From Streptomyces sp. NBC_00582 (GTDB taxonomy: Bacteria > Actinomycetota > Actinomycetes > Streptomycetales > Streptomycetaceae): 64,000 bases of DNA. The notes beneath the pieces were generated by a model. The model did not search any database. It had not been told where the DNA came from and was given only the letters and a program-made list of their open reading frames with translations. Both the position numbers and the translations under genes were made by a program. Where the stretch lies: assembly GCF_036345155.1 (NCBI RefSeq), contig NZ_CP107772.1, positions 4,278,001-4,342,000 on the forward strand, written 5' to 3'. How positions within the stretch are numbered: the stretch's first letter is position 1; each line of letters starts with the position of its first letter. Below are positions 32,862 to 41,438 of this stretch, one piece after another.

Positions 32862-34094
32862 TTACCTGGTGAGGGTGTCGAGAGAGGGTCCGAGGATCCA
32901 GCCGGCGATCTCCCGGATCGCGCCGTCGCCACCGGGGACGGTGGTGACCGCGCGTGCGGCGCCGCGTACGACGTCGTGGGCGCTCGCGACCGCCACCGGC
33001 CAGCCCACGAGGGCGAAGCAGGGGAGGTCGTTGACGTCGTTGCCGACGTAGAGCACGCGCTCCGGCGCGATGCCCTGTTCCTCGCACCACTGCTTGAGTG
33101 CGAGGTCCTTGCGGTCGATGCCGTGCAGGACCGGGAGCTTGAGCTTCCGGGCCCGGGCGGCGACGACCGGGTTCTGTTCGGTGGACAGGATCAGGAGCGG
33201 GAAGCCGCTCCTGCGCAGGGCGGCGATGCCGAGGCCGTCGCCGCGGTGGACGGAGACGCACTCCCGTCCGTCGGAGTCGATCAGCACCCGGTCGTCGGTC
33301 TGGGTGCCGTCGAAGTCGAGCACGATCGCGTCGATGTCGTCGGCGGTGGGCAGCCCGTCGGGGCGGTCCGCGTCGAAGAGGGGGGCGAGGGCACGGGCGC
33401 GGGCCAGGTCGTGCGGGTCGTCGACCTCCAGGACCCGGGCGGGGTCGGTGCGGACGAGGTCGGTGCGGCCGAAGAAGCGGTGGCCGTGCTCGCGGAAGCC
33501 GGCCGCGTCCATGGCGTAGGCGGCGCCGGTCTCCAGGAAGTCCTGGGGGCGGTCCTGGCGGCGCGGGCGGTAGGACTTGTCGTGGTTGACGCCGTTGCCG
33601 CCGGCGTCGGCATCGGCGTCGGCGTCGGCGTCGGCGTCGCGCCAGACGAAGCCGTGGAAGGGGGCCACGGTCACCGCGGTGTCGGCGCCCTTCTCGAGGA
33701 CGGCCGAGGCGACCCCGTCGACGTCCTCGCGGACCAGGAACGGGCTGGTGCACTGCACGAGCAGGACGACGTCGACCGGGCTGCCGTGCAGGGCCTCGTG
33801 GGCGTCCATGGCGTGCAGGACGGCCGCCTCGGAGGTGGCGGTGTCGCCGGCGATGGCGGCCGGGCGCAGCACGACCTCGGCGCCCGCCTCGCGCGCGGCG
33901 GCCGCGATGGCCTGGTCGTCGGTGGAGACGACGACGTCGGTGACGAGCCGGGTGGCCCGGCACTCGCGGACCGCGCGGGCGACCAGCGGGACGCCGCCGA
34001 CCGGGGCGAGGTTCTTCGCGGGCACGCCCTTGGAGCCGCCGCGGGCGGGGATCACCGCGAGGACGCGGCGCCGCGCCGCTGGGGAGTCGGACAT
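32862..34094 (-). CDS. neuA: CMP-sialic/Kdn acid synthetase fused to a HAD phosphatase
   Basis: A 410-residue fusion. Residues about 10-240 are a NeuA-type cytidylyltransferase: IPARGGSKGVPAKNL, VVVSTDDQAIA, LVQCTSPFL, TGAAYAMDAAGF. Residues about 250-410 are a KdsC/NeuB-9-P-phosphatase-type HAD domain with DFDGTQTDD (nucleophile and acid Asp), LSTEQN and YVGNDVNDLPCF. One polypeptide could thus remove the 9-phosphate and then activate the sugar with CMP. SD AGGAGAAG precedes ATG 34094. A (GACGCC)-type hexamer run encodes Asp-Ala repeats inside the transferase domain. Confidence 0.9.
   Translation of the reverse strand: MSDSPAARRRVLAVIPARGGSKGVPAKNLAPVGGVPLVARAVRECRATRLVTDVVVSTDDQAIAAAAREAGAEVVLRPAAIAGDTATSEAAVLHAMDAHEALHGSPVDVVLLVQCTSPFLVREDVDGVASAVLEKGADTAVTVAPFHGFVWRDADADADADADAGGNGVNHDKSYRPRRQDRPQDFLETGAAYAMDAAGFREHGHRFFGRTDLVRTDPARVLEVDDPHDLARARALAPLFDADRPDGLPTADDIDAIVLDFDGTQTDDRVLIDSDGRECVSVHRGDGLGIAALRRSGFPLLILSTEQNPVVAARARKLKLPVLHGIDRKDLALKQWCEEQGIAPERVLYVGNDVNDLPCFALVGWPVAVASAHDVVRGAARAVTTVPGGDGAIREIAGWILGPSLDTLTR
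33604..33639. repeat. Hexanucleotide microsatellite inside the NeuA-HAD gene
   Basis: Six copies of GCGTCG (one with A for G) on the plus strand give the Asp-Ala repeat in the protein. Copy-number change would keep the frame, so the linker length can vary without breaking the gene. Confidence 0.9.
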
Positions 34095-34119
34095 GGGGGC
34101 TTCTCCTAGCTGTGGAAGA

Positions 34120-34726
34120 CGGTCACTCACGGCGCTGCCCGCGCGGGGCTGCCGACCGGCGGCTACTCCCGGCACGCCCCCGCCGGACAGGGCGGACCCG
34201 GCGTCCTGTGCCCGGCCCACCGCCGGACGGCCCCCGCTCACGCCGCTGCCCCCGCGGGGCTGCCGACCACCGGCGCGCCGACCGGCCGCCGCCCCCGGCA
34301 CGCCCCCGCCGGACAGAGCCGACCCGGCGTCCTGTGCCCAACCCACCGCGGGCCTACAGGCGTCCGCGGCTCCGGCCGGGCCCACCGCCGCACGGCGGAC
34401 GCCCCCGGCACCCTCGGCCCGACCCACCGCCGGACGGCCCCCGCTCACGGCGCTCCCCCCACGGGGCTGCCGACCACCGGCGCGCCGACCGGCGGCCGCT
34501 CCCGGCACGCCCCCGCCGGACAAAGCGGACCCGGCACCCTCGGCCCGGCCCACCACGGGCCTACAGGCGTCCGCGGCTCCGGCCCGGCCCACCGCCGCAC
34601 GGCGGACACCCCCGGCCCAACCCACCGCCGCACGGCGGACGCCCCCGGCACCCCCGGCCCAACCCACCGCCGCACGGCGGACGCCCCCGGCACCCTCGGC
34701 CCGACCCACCGCCGCACGGCCCCCGC
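34120..34726. repeat. 600-bp mosaic repeat between two glycan genes
   Basis: No gene is evident here. Four complete copies and one truncated copy of CCACCGCCGCACGGCGGA lie in the interval, each able to form a small hairpin. Longer blocks recur about 205 bp apart: GGGGCTGCCGACCACCGG (34256 and 34461) and GGGCCTACAGGCGTCCGCGG (34353 and 34556). An uninterrupted minus-strand frame crosses the region and joins the NeuA frame, but it also runs in the wrong frame through the next gene, so it is probably not coding. Confidence 0.8.
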
Positions 34727-36076
34727 TCACAGCTCCCCCATCCGCCGGATCACGGGTGCCACCCGCTGGACCCCGTGCCGGTAGGCGCCGCGGGCGGCTC
34801 GGCGGACGATCTGGCGGACCGGGCCGGGCTCCTTGTCGGAGACGGGGGCGCCGGGCAGGGGGCTGCCGTCCGGGCCGAGGTGGTGGCGGGCGAGGATCCC
34901 GGGGAGATAGCCGGGCGCGGTGGCGGGCGTGTACCAGGGGGTCAGGGGCGGCAGCCCGCCGGGCCGTTCGAGCAGCTCGGCGATACGCTCGCGGGCCGCG
35001 TCGAAGGCGGTGGCGTAGGAGCCTCCCCCCGAGGGGGTACCGCCGGCGGCGACGCCCTGCCGGGCGACCCACTCCTCGTCGGGGGTGGGCCGGTGGCCGG
35101 CGTCGAGCTGGTCCCAGGAGGCGAGACAGCCGGAGCCGACGAAGTGGTGGTTGCCGAGGGCCTCGCGCACCCCGAGGTCGCTGAGGACGACGGTGGGGAC
35201 ACGGCGGTGCAGGGACTCCAGGGCCGCGGTGGAGCTGATCGTGACCAGCAGGTCGGTGCGGTCGAGGACCTCGCCCATGTTGCCGTACACCAGGCGGAAG
35301 TTGGCCGGCGGGTCGAGCCGCTGGACCAGCTTCTGGTAGGGCAGTTCCTCGATGTGGGTGGTGTGCTCGCCGGGCTTGGAGCGCAGCTTCAGCAGCACCT
35401 CGCGCCGCGGGTGCAGCCGGGCGTGCTGGACGAGCCGGTTCAGCAGGTAGGTGCGGTCCTTGCGGCTCTCCGGTACGGAGGGCTGCGCGGCGAAGACGAC
35501 CGTGTAGGGGTCGTGCTCGCCGGCGTAGGGGGCGCCGCCGAGGAAGGGCAGGGCGACCTCGGTCACCGAGGAGGAGTCGGCGCCGACCCCGTCGTAGACC
35601 GCGCGGAACCGCTCGGCGTCCTGGCGGGAGTTGGCGAGGACGAGGTCGGCGCCGTGCCGCAGCAGCAGACCGTCGGCGAGCTTCTCGTAGACGACGCCGA
35701 CATAGCCGGTGACGACGACGGGGCGGTCCGCCCGGCCCTCCCAGACCCGCTTGAGACCGTGCAGGACGGCCTGGACGCCGCCGCCGACGAGCGCGAGGAC
35801 GAGGACGTCGTACGACTCCCGCGTCATGGCGCGCAGGAACTCGACGGCGGTGACCTCACGCAGGGAGTCGGCGTCCACGCCCACCTCGGCGAGCTGACGC
35901 GGGGTGGGGGTGGCGCGGCCCCGCAGGAGGAAGCCGTCGAGGAGGGCGGGGTCGGCTTGCACCCCGCTTCCGGATCGGGGCACGATCCTGGAGGCGGTCA
36001 GCGCACCCCATTTCCATCGGGTGTCCGAGTCCGCGAGGACGGCAATCCGTGGGGGGTTCGCAGTACTTGCTGGCAC
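34727..36076 (-). CDS. CDP-glycerol/teichoic-type glycosyltransferase-like protein
   Basis: A 449-residue protein starting at GTG 36076 (PASTANPPRIAVLADSD). The fold looks GT-B-like. YDVLVLALVGGGVQAVLHGL and VVVTGYVGVVYEKLADGLLL are in the N-terminal half. LLKLRSKPGEHTTHIEELPY and DLLVTISSTAALESLHRRVP follow in the C-terminal half, where the SSTAALE element resembles the donor-binding motif of surface-glycan transferases. It has no TM segment. It is encoded upstream of NeuA/NeuB on the same strand. No SD sequence is visible, so the mRNA may be leaderless. The exact reaction is unknown. Confidence 0.7.
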   Translation of the reverse strand: MPASTANPPRIAVLADSDTRWKWGALTASRIVPRSGSGVQADPALLDGFLLRGRATPTPRQLAEVGVDADSLREVTAVEFLRAMTRESYDVLVLALVGGGVQAVLHGLKRVWEGRADRPVVVTGYVGVVYEKLADGLLLRHGADLVLANSRQDAERFRAVYDGVGADSSSVTEVALPFLGGAPYAGEHDPYTVVFAAQPSVPESRKDRTYLLNRLVQHARLHPRREVLLKLRSKPGEHTTHIEELPYQKLVQRLDPPANFRLVYGNMGEVLDRTDLLVTISSTAALESLHRRVPTVVLSDLGVREALGNHHFVGSGCLASWDQLDAGHRPTPDEEWVARQGVAAGGTPSGGGSYATAFDAARERIAELLERPGGLPPLTPWYTPATAPGYLPGILARHHLGPDGSPLPGAPVSDKEPGPVRQIVRRAARGAYRHGVQRVAPVIRRMGEL

Positions 36077-36273
36077 GTCGAAGACGCTAGAAAGCAAAAC
36101 CCAGGGTTGGCCCAACCTCGATTCAACGAAAAGTTAACAGCAGCCCACCGAAGGCCGAACTGGCTCTCCAGACGCTGTGACGCACGCGCGGTGCACCATT
36201 CCGACACATTGAGTTCACCCCCTGTCTCCTCAACGGAAAGTTCCGCTGTCGGGGGCCCTTCTAGGATTTCGCC

Positions 36274-37260
36274 GTGCCAAAGCTTTCCGTGATCGTGCCG
36301 TTCTACAACGTCCAGCAATACGCGCCGGACACCCTCAGAAGCCTTCGTCTCAACGCCCGCCCGGACTTTGAGTTCGTCCTGGTGGACGACAAATCGAAGG
36401 ACGAAACTCCGGCCATTCTCGAACGGGCGGCCGAAGAGCTTTCCGAGGTCGCCCTGGTGCGGTACGTCCGCCATGAGGAGAACGGGGGGCTGGCCACCGC
36501 GCGCAACACCGGACTCGACGCGGCGAGCGGCGAGTACCTGACGTTCCTGGACGGCGACGACTGGCTGGCCCGCGGGTATCTGACCGAGCTGGTCACCGCG
36601 ATCGAGAGGCTGGGCTGCGACTTCGTCCGCACGGACCATGTGCAGGCCACCGGGCGCGCCCGCACGATCGTCCGGCATCCGCTCGGGCGGCGCGAGGAGG
36701 TGCTCGGTCCCCGGGACGCGATCCTGCCGGTCGACCGCTCCACCTCCGTCGACTACGCCTACGCCTGGGCCGGCGCCTACCACCGCCGGCTCCTGGACCG
36801 CGGACTGCTGCACTTCACGCACGGCCTGCGCACCGCCGAGGACCGGCCGTGGATCTGGAAGCTGCACCGGGAGGCGGAGTCGTTCGCGGTGCTGCACCTG
36901 CACGGCGTCTTCTACCGTCGCGGGGTCGCCTCCTCCCTCACCCAGATCGGCGACGCCCGCCAGCTGGACTTCATCCGCGCCTTCGACCAGGTGATCGAGG
37001 AGACCGCGCAGGACCGGGACGCGGACCGGCTGCTGCCGAAGGCGGTGCGCACCTACTGCGCGATCATCGCCCACCACCTCGCGGAGATCGACAAGTTCGA
37101 GCCCGCCGTGGCCAAGCAGCTGCGCACGATGAGCTCGGCGGCCATAAGGCGGATGCCGCAGGAACTGCTCACCGACGTTCTCGACACCATGGACCTGCGG
37201 CGCTCGGCCAAGCTGCGGCGGCTCAGGCGCCAGATCACCAGCGCGAAGGCGGCCGCCTGA
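36274..37260 (+). CDS. Family 2 glycosyltransferase
   Basis: A 328-residue GT-A enzyme. VIVPFYNVQQYAPDTL opens the nucleotide-sugar fold and FEFVLVDDKSKDETP supplies the uridine-binding aspartates. ENGGLATARNTGLDAASGEY leads to the metal-binding FLDGDDW. The C-terminal part contains the helical extension typical of teichoic/capsule transferases. GTG start 36274 lies six bases after TAGGAT, compatible with a leaderless transcript. Its stop overlaps the next start. Confidence 0.9.
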   Translation: MPKLSVIVPFYNVQQYAPDTLRSLRLNARPDFEFVLVDDKSKDETPAILERAAEELSEVALVRYVRHEENGGLATARNTGLDAASGEYLTFLDGDDWLARGYLTELVTAIERLGCDFVRTDHVQATGRARTIVRHPLGRREEVLGPRDAILPVDRSTSVDYAYAWAGAYHRRLLDRGLLHFTHGLRTAEDRPWIWKLHREAESFAVLHLHGVFYRRGVASSLTQIGDARQLDFIRAFDQVIEETAQDRDADRLLPKAVRTYCAIIAHHLAEIDKFEPAVAKQLRTMSSAAIRRMPQELLTDVLDTMDLRRSAKLRRLRRQITSAKAAA

Positions 37261-38597
37261 TGGCACGCACCACCGGACAGACCACCCAGATCTTCTGCGC
37301 CTCCACGCTGTACGGCGCGGCCACCCTCGCCGCCGCCCTGGACGCCGGCTGCTTCCCGGCGGCCGACCGCCGGCTGCTGCTGGTGTGCAACAACGCGACG
37401 AACCCGGAGACCGCCCCGGGCCTCGACGAGATGCCCGGCTTCGCGCCGCTGCGCGACCGCTTCGACGAGGTGCTCTCCTGGAACGAGGCGATCAGCCCCT
37501 TCCACCCGGGCGCCTGGACCCCGCGCCCCGACGACGTCCCGCTGTTCGAGCGGTATCTGCGGCTGCTGTGGGGGCTCGGCGCGGACCGGGTGGAGATCGT
37601 CCTGGAGTCCATCCAGGTCAACCCGGCGCAGGCGATCGCCCAGGTGTTCCCGGGCGCGCCGATCGAGGTCTACGCCGACGGCCTGATGAGCTACGGCCCG
37701 ACCCGCAACAAGCTCGACCCGCTGATCGGCACCCGGGTGCGCCGGCTGCTCCATCCCGACCTGGTCCCCGGTCTCGTACCGCTGCTGCTCACCGAGTTCG
37801 AGGTGCCCGCGCGTACGGTCCCGTCGGCCGCGTTCCTGAAGGTGCTCGGGCAGGTCGCCGACGCCGTACCGGAGCTGCCGCCGCTGCCGGACGACTCGGC
37901 GCTGCTGCTCGGGCAGTACCTCTCCGCGCTGGACATCATGTCCGCGACGGAGGAGGAGGACCTGCACGTACGGATGATGCGGGGGGCGGTGGCCAAGGGG
38001 CACCGGTCGGTCGTCTTCAAGCCGCACCCGTCCGCGCCGGCCCGCTACAGCCGGATCCTTCAGACGGAGGCGGAGCAGCTGGGGGTCGACCTCACGGTCC
38101 TGGACACGCCCGTGCTCGCCGAGGTGCTGTTCCAGAAGGCGCGGCCCGCGCTGGTCGTCGGCTGCTTCTCCACCGCGCTGTTCACCGCGTCCGCGTTCTA
38201 CGAGCTGCCGGTCGCCCGGATCGGCACCCGGCCGCTGCTGGACCGGCTGACGCCCTACCAGAACAGCAACCGGGTGCCCGTGGTGCTCGCGGACGCGCTG
38301 CTGCCGGACCTGGAGGAGAAGGACGGGATCATTTCGGCGGACACGCTCCCCGGTCTGCTCTCCGCCGTCGGATTCGTCATGCAGCCGCAGATCCTTTCCG
38401 GTCTGCGTCCCGCCGCGGAACAGTATCTGCGGACCCATCTGAACCCGCGCACCCAGCGTTACTTCAAGCGCAAGCGGCTGACGTCGCTGGGGCTTCCCGG
38501 CGGTATCCCGGAGCGGCTGTCGTTCCTTCCGCACAACTCCACGGCCCGTCGGGTCGTACGGCGGGCGAAGGCGCTGCGAAAGGCGATCAAGCGCTGA
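37260..38597 (+). CDS. Alpha-2,8-polysialyltransferase-like enzyme (POLYST family)
   Basis: A 445-residue protein coupled to the preceding GT2 gene (1-bp overlap). N-terminal TQIFCASTLYGAATLAAAL is the nucleotide-sugar fold entry. Polysialyltransferase motifs are visible: the acidic motif YADGLMSYGP, the HP motif FKPHPSAPARYS and the Ser/Thr motif GCFSTALFTASAFY. Bacterial polySTs use CMP-sialic acid. Next to NeuB and NeuA this enzyme probably polymerises or transfers the Kdn-like sugar. From memory a homologue in S. coelicolor has been tied to wall glycopolymer and normal sporulation. Confidence 0.85.
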   Translation: MARTTGQTTQIFCASTLYGAATLAAALDAGCFPAADRRLLLVCNNATNPETAPGLDEMPGFAPLRDRFDEVLSWNEAISPFHPGAWTPRPDDVPLFERYLRLLWGLGADRVEIVLESIQVNPAQAIAQVFPGAPIEVYADGLMSYGPTRNKLDPLIGTRVRRLLHPDLVPGLVPLLLTEFEVPARTVPSAAFLKVLGQVADAVPELPPLPDDSALLLGQYLSALDIMSATEEEDLHVRMMRGAVAKGHRSVVFKPHPSAPARYSRILQTEAEQLGVDLTVLDTPVLAEVLFQKARPALVVGCFSTALFTASAFYELPVARIGTRPLLDRLTPYQNSNRVPVVLADALLPDLEEKDGIISADTLPGLLSAVGFVMQPQILSGLRPAAEQYLRTHLNPRTQRYFKRKRLTSLGLPGGIPERLSFLPHNSTARRVVRRAKALRKAIKR

Positions 38598-38708
38598 TAC
38601 GCCCCCACTCGGCCATATAAACCCGAAAAGATGAAGAGCAACGGGGAAGCCCGCTTTCCGACGGGCGGAGTTGGGCCGCGGTTAACCAAGGCTCCATAGC
38701 TTCCCCGA

Positions 38709-39707
38709 ATGCTGCAAACAGCGTTCTCCCACCAACCGGTCGCCACCCGGGCACCGGAACGCCGGCCGCTGGTCTCCTACGTCCTGCCGGTCTACAACGA
38801 GCAGGACGGCATCGCCGCCTTCCACGCCGAGCTGACCGCGGCCCTCGCCGGCCGCCCGGAGCTCGACTTCGAGATGGTGTACGTCAACGACGGCTCCGCC
38901 GACGGCTCGCTGGCGATCCTCAAGGAACTGGCCGACACGGACGACCGGGTGCGGATCGTCGACTTCGCCCGCAACTTCGGCCACCAGATCGCCATCACCG
39001 CCGGTCTGGACGTCGCCCGCGGCGACGCGGTGATCGTCATGGACACCGACCTCCAGGATCCGCCCCGGGTCAGCCTGGAGCTGGTGGACGCCTGGCGCGA
39101 GGGCGCGGAGATCGTGCACGCACGGCGCCGCAGCCGCCAGGACACCGTGTTCAAGCGGACCACCGCCCACCTGTACTACCGCGTCCTGCGCTCCTCCACC
39201 GAGGTCGACATCCCGCTCGACACCGGCGACTTCCGCCTCCTCGACCGGCGGGTCGCCGACGAGCTGCGCAAGTACCGGGAGAAGAGCCGGTTCGTGCGCG
39301 GCATCGTCGCCTCGATGGGCTACCGGCAGACCGAGGTCTCCTTCGACCGCGACGAACGCTTCGCGGGCGAGACCAAGTACCCGCTGCGCAAGATGGCCAA
39401 GCTCGCCATCGACGGGGTGACCAGCTTCTCCACCGTGCCGCTGAAGATGATCACGCGGCTCGGTTTCGTCGTCCTGGCCCTGTCCGTGGTCGGCATCGTC
39501 TACGCCCTCGCGATGAAGTTCTTCCGCCCCGACATCACCGTCTCCGGCTGGACGATGCTGATGGTGGTCGTGCTGTTCCTCGGCGGCGTGCAGATGTTGT
39601 CGCTCGGGGTCATCGGCACCTACATAGGCCGCATCTACAGCGAGGCACAGGACCGTCCGCTGTACCTGGTGCGCGAGGTGATCGGCGGTTCCCGGGCCGA
39701 TGACTGA
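38709..39707 (+). CDS. Polyprenyl-phosphate glycosyltransferase, GtrB/DPM1 type
   Basis: A 332-residue membrane-associated GT2. SYVLPVYNEQDGIAAF, FEMVYVNDGSADGSL and VIVMDTDLQDPP form the catalytic core. FRLLDRRVADEL and FAGETKYPLRKM are GtrB motifs. Two TM helices at about 235-257 and 270-295 end the protein. It would load a sugar onto undecaprenyl phosphate. The GtrA-type flippase gene follows with an 8-bp overlap. Confidence 0.92.
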   Translation: MLQTAFSHQPVATRAPERRPLVSYVLPVYNEQDGIAAFHAELTAALAGRPELDFEMVYVNDGSADGSLAILKELADTDDRVRIVDFARNFGHQIAITAGLDVARGDAVIVMDTDLQDPPRVSLELVDAWREGAEIVHARRRSRQDTVFKRTTAHLYYRVLRSSTEVDIPLDTGDFRLLDRRVADELRKYREKSRFVRGIVASMGYRQTEVSFDRDERFAGETKYPLRKMAKLAIDGVTSFSTVPLKMITRLGFVVLALSVVGIVYALAMKFFRPDITVSGWTMLMVVVLFLGGVQMLSLGVIGTYIGRIYSEAQDRPLYLVREVIGGSRADD

Positions 39708-40119
39708 GACCACGGCCGGGATCCGCGCGCCCAAGGCCCCGTCCCCGGGGACCGTGCGCCAACTGGTCCGCTACACCCTGATCGGCGGCAGCGGCGTCAC
39801 CCTCGACCTCGTCGTCTTCCTGCTGCTGCACAACTGGGCCGGGATGGACGAGCAGTTCGCCAACGCGATCAGCACCACGCTCGCCATCACCAACAACTTC
39901 GCCCTCAACGCCCGCTTCACCTTCGAGGCCCGGGACCGGCTCTTCGTCCGCTTCCTGCGCTTCTACGCCGTCGGCCTGACCGGCATCGCCCTGACCAACC
40001 TGCTCTTCCTCGCCTTCACCGACGGCCTGGGGATCAACGCCAACATCATCAAGCTGGGCTCGATGCCCCTGGTCCTGGCGCTCCAGTTCGTGCTCAACAA
40101 AAAATGGAGCTTCGCATGA
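39700..40119 (+). CDS. GtrA family membrane protein
   Basis: A 139-residue protein with four TM helices: QLVRYTLIGGSGVTLDLVVF, then NAISTTLAITNNFALNARFT and FEARDRLFVRFLRFYAVGL, ending in LQFVLNKKWSFA. GtrA proteins are thought to flip undecaprenyl-phosphate-linked sugars. It is sandwiched by overlapping genes for GtrB and an FAD oxidoreductase, so it belongs to the same wall-glycan operon. Confidence 0.93.
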   Translation: MTETTAGIRAPKAPSPGTVRQLVRYTLIGGSGVTLDLVVFLLLHNWAGMDEQFANAISTTLAITNNFALNARFTFEARDRLFVRFLRFYAVGLTGIALTNLLFLAFTDGLGINANIIKLGSMPLVLALQFVLNKKWSFA

Positions 40120-41378
40120 ACCTCGGCATCATCGGCGCCGGCGCCACCGGTCTCACGGCCGCCTGGGACGCCGTACGGGCCGGGCACCAGGTGACCATCC
40201 TGGAGGCCGCCGGTGAACTCGGTGGGCTGGCCGCCTCGCTGGAGGTGGGCGGGGTGCCGCTGGAGCGGTACTACCACCACATCTTCCGCAGCGACAAGGC
40301 GATGATCGCGCTGATCGGGGAGCTGGGGCTCGGGGACGCGCTGCGGTTCCACAAGCCGACCACCGGGATCTACCGGGGCGGGCGGCTCATCGACTTCACC
40401 ACCCCGTTCGACATGCTCCGCTTCCCGGAGTTCTCGCCGGTGGACGCGGTGCGCTTCGCGGGGTCGTCCGCGGTGCTGAAGGCCGTACGGAACGGCGAGC
40501 GGTACAACGACCTCACCGCGCTGGCCTGGCTGCGCAAGCGCGCCGGGAGGAAGGCCACTGCGGCCGTCTGGGAGCCGCTGCTGAAGGGCAAGTTCGGGGA
40601 CCGCGCCGAGCAGGTGTCGATGGCGTGGCTGTGGGCCCGTATCCACTGCCGGACCTTCGAACTCGGTTATGTGGACGGCGGGTTCGAGCGGGTGTACGCC
40701 GCCCTGCGGGACGGGATCGAGGAGCGCGGCGGGAAGGTCGAGTTCGGCAAGGCCGTGGAGGCCATCCGGCAGGAGGGCGACACGCCGGTCGTGACCTGCG
40801 CGGACGGGTCTGCGTACCGCTTCGACCACCTGATCGTCACCACTCCGCAGCCCGCCTTCGCCAAGGCGGCCGGGCTGCCCGCCGAGGACGCGGTGTGGAA
40901 GAACCAGTACCTGGGCGCCACCTGCTTCGTCCTGGAGATGGACCGCAGTGTGATCCCGTACTACTGGCTCAACATCAACGAGCCGGACTTCCCGTTCCTC
41001 GCGGTGGTCGAGCACACCAGGATGATCGACCCGGCGGTCTACGGCGGCCGGCACGTCCTGTACGTCGGCAACTACGTCGAGCGCGAGGACTGGCGCTTCA
41101 CCACCGACCCCGGTGAGCTGCTGAACGCGTTCGTGCCGTACCTGAAGCGGATCAACCCCGCCTTCGACCCGGCCTGGATCAAGGACTGGCACTTCTCGAA
41201 GGCCGGCTTCGCCCAGCCCGTGGTGACCCCGCGGTACCGGGCGCTGATACCGGGCCACGAGACCCCGATGAGCCGGGTCACGCTGGCGACGATGGCCCAG
41301 ATCTACCCGCAGGACCGGGGGCAGAGCTACTCGGTGGAGATGGCCCGGAAGGTGACGGCCTCGCTCGGGCTGCGCTGA
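40116..41378 (+). CDS. FAD-dependent oxidoreductase/mutase-like protein (amine-oxidase fold)
   Basis: A 420-residue protein starting at ATG 40116 (ATGA overlap with GtrA). The dinucleotide-binding N-terminus is GIIGAGATGLTAAWDAVRAG followed by VTILEAAGELGGL. YYHHIFRSDKAM and VWEPLLKGKFGD appear in actinobacterial proteins related to protoporphyrinogen oxidase and UDP-galactopyranose mutase. In a glycan operon a nucleotide-sugar or lipid-sugar modification is plausible, but no substrate motif is decisive. A long perfect hairpin follows. Confidence 0.82.
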   Translation: MNLGIIGAGATGLTAAWDAVRAGHQVTILEAAGELGGLAASLEVGGVPLERYYHHIFRSDKAMIALIGELGLGDALRFHKPTTGIYRGGRLIDFTTPFDMLRFPEFSPVDAVRFAGSSAVLKAVRNGERYNDLTALAWLRKRAGRKATAAVWEPLLKGKFGDRAEQVSMAWLWARIHCRTFELGYVDGGFERVYAALRDGIEERGGKVEFGKAVEAIRQEGDTPVVTCADGSAYRFDHLIVTTPQPAFAKAAGLPAEDAVWKNQYLGATCFVLEMDRSVIPYYWLNINEPDFPFLAVVEHTRMIDPAVYGGRHVLYVGNYVEREDWRFTTDPGELLNAFVPYLKRINPAFDPAWIKDWHFSKAGFAQPVVTPRYRALIPGHETPMSRVTLATMAQIYPQDRGQSYSVEMARKVTASLGLR

Positions 41379-41392
41379 CTGGTCTCGACCGT

Positions 41393-41430
41393 GCGGAGGG
41401 GGCCCCGGTGTTCACCGGGGCCCCCTCCGC
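41393..41430. terminator. Perfect 38-bp palindromic terminator
   Basis: GCGGAGGGGGCCCCGGTG and its complement meet with a TT centre. Only a few bases separate it from both the FAD gene and the convergent GT-C gene, so it should act on both strands. Confidence 0.95.
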
Positions 41431-41438
41431 GAACGCGG

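Noticed and set aside
32862..35072. A single very long minus-strand gene covering NeuA-HAD and the repeat region
   Set aside because: The upstream part is repeat-derived Gly/Ala/Arg sequence and overlaps the next gene in another frame. A good SD and ATG at 34094 begin the conserved protein.
36074..36115. TTG 36115 as start of the glycosyltransferase at 34727..36076
   Set aside because: The extra 13 residues come from the AT-rich promoter region and are unlike the rest of the protein.
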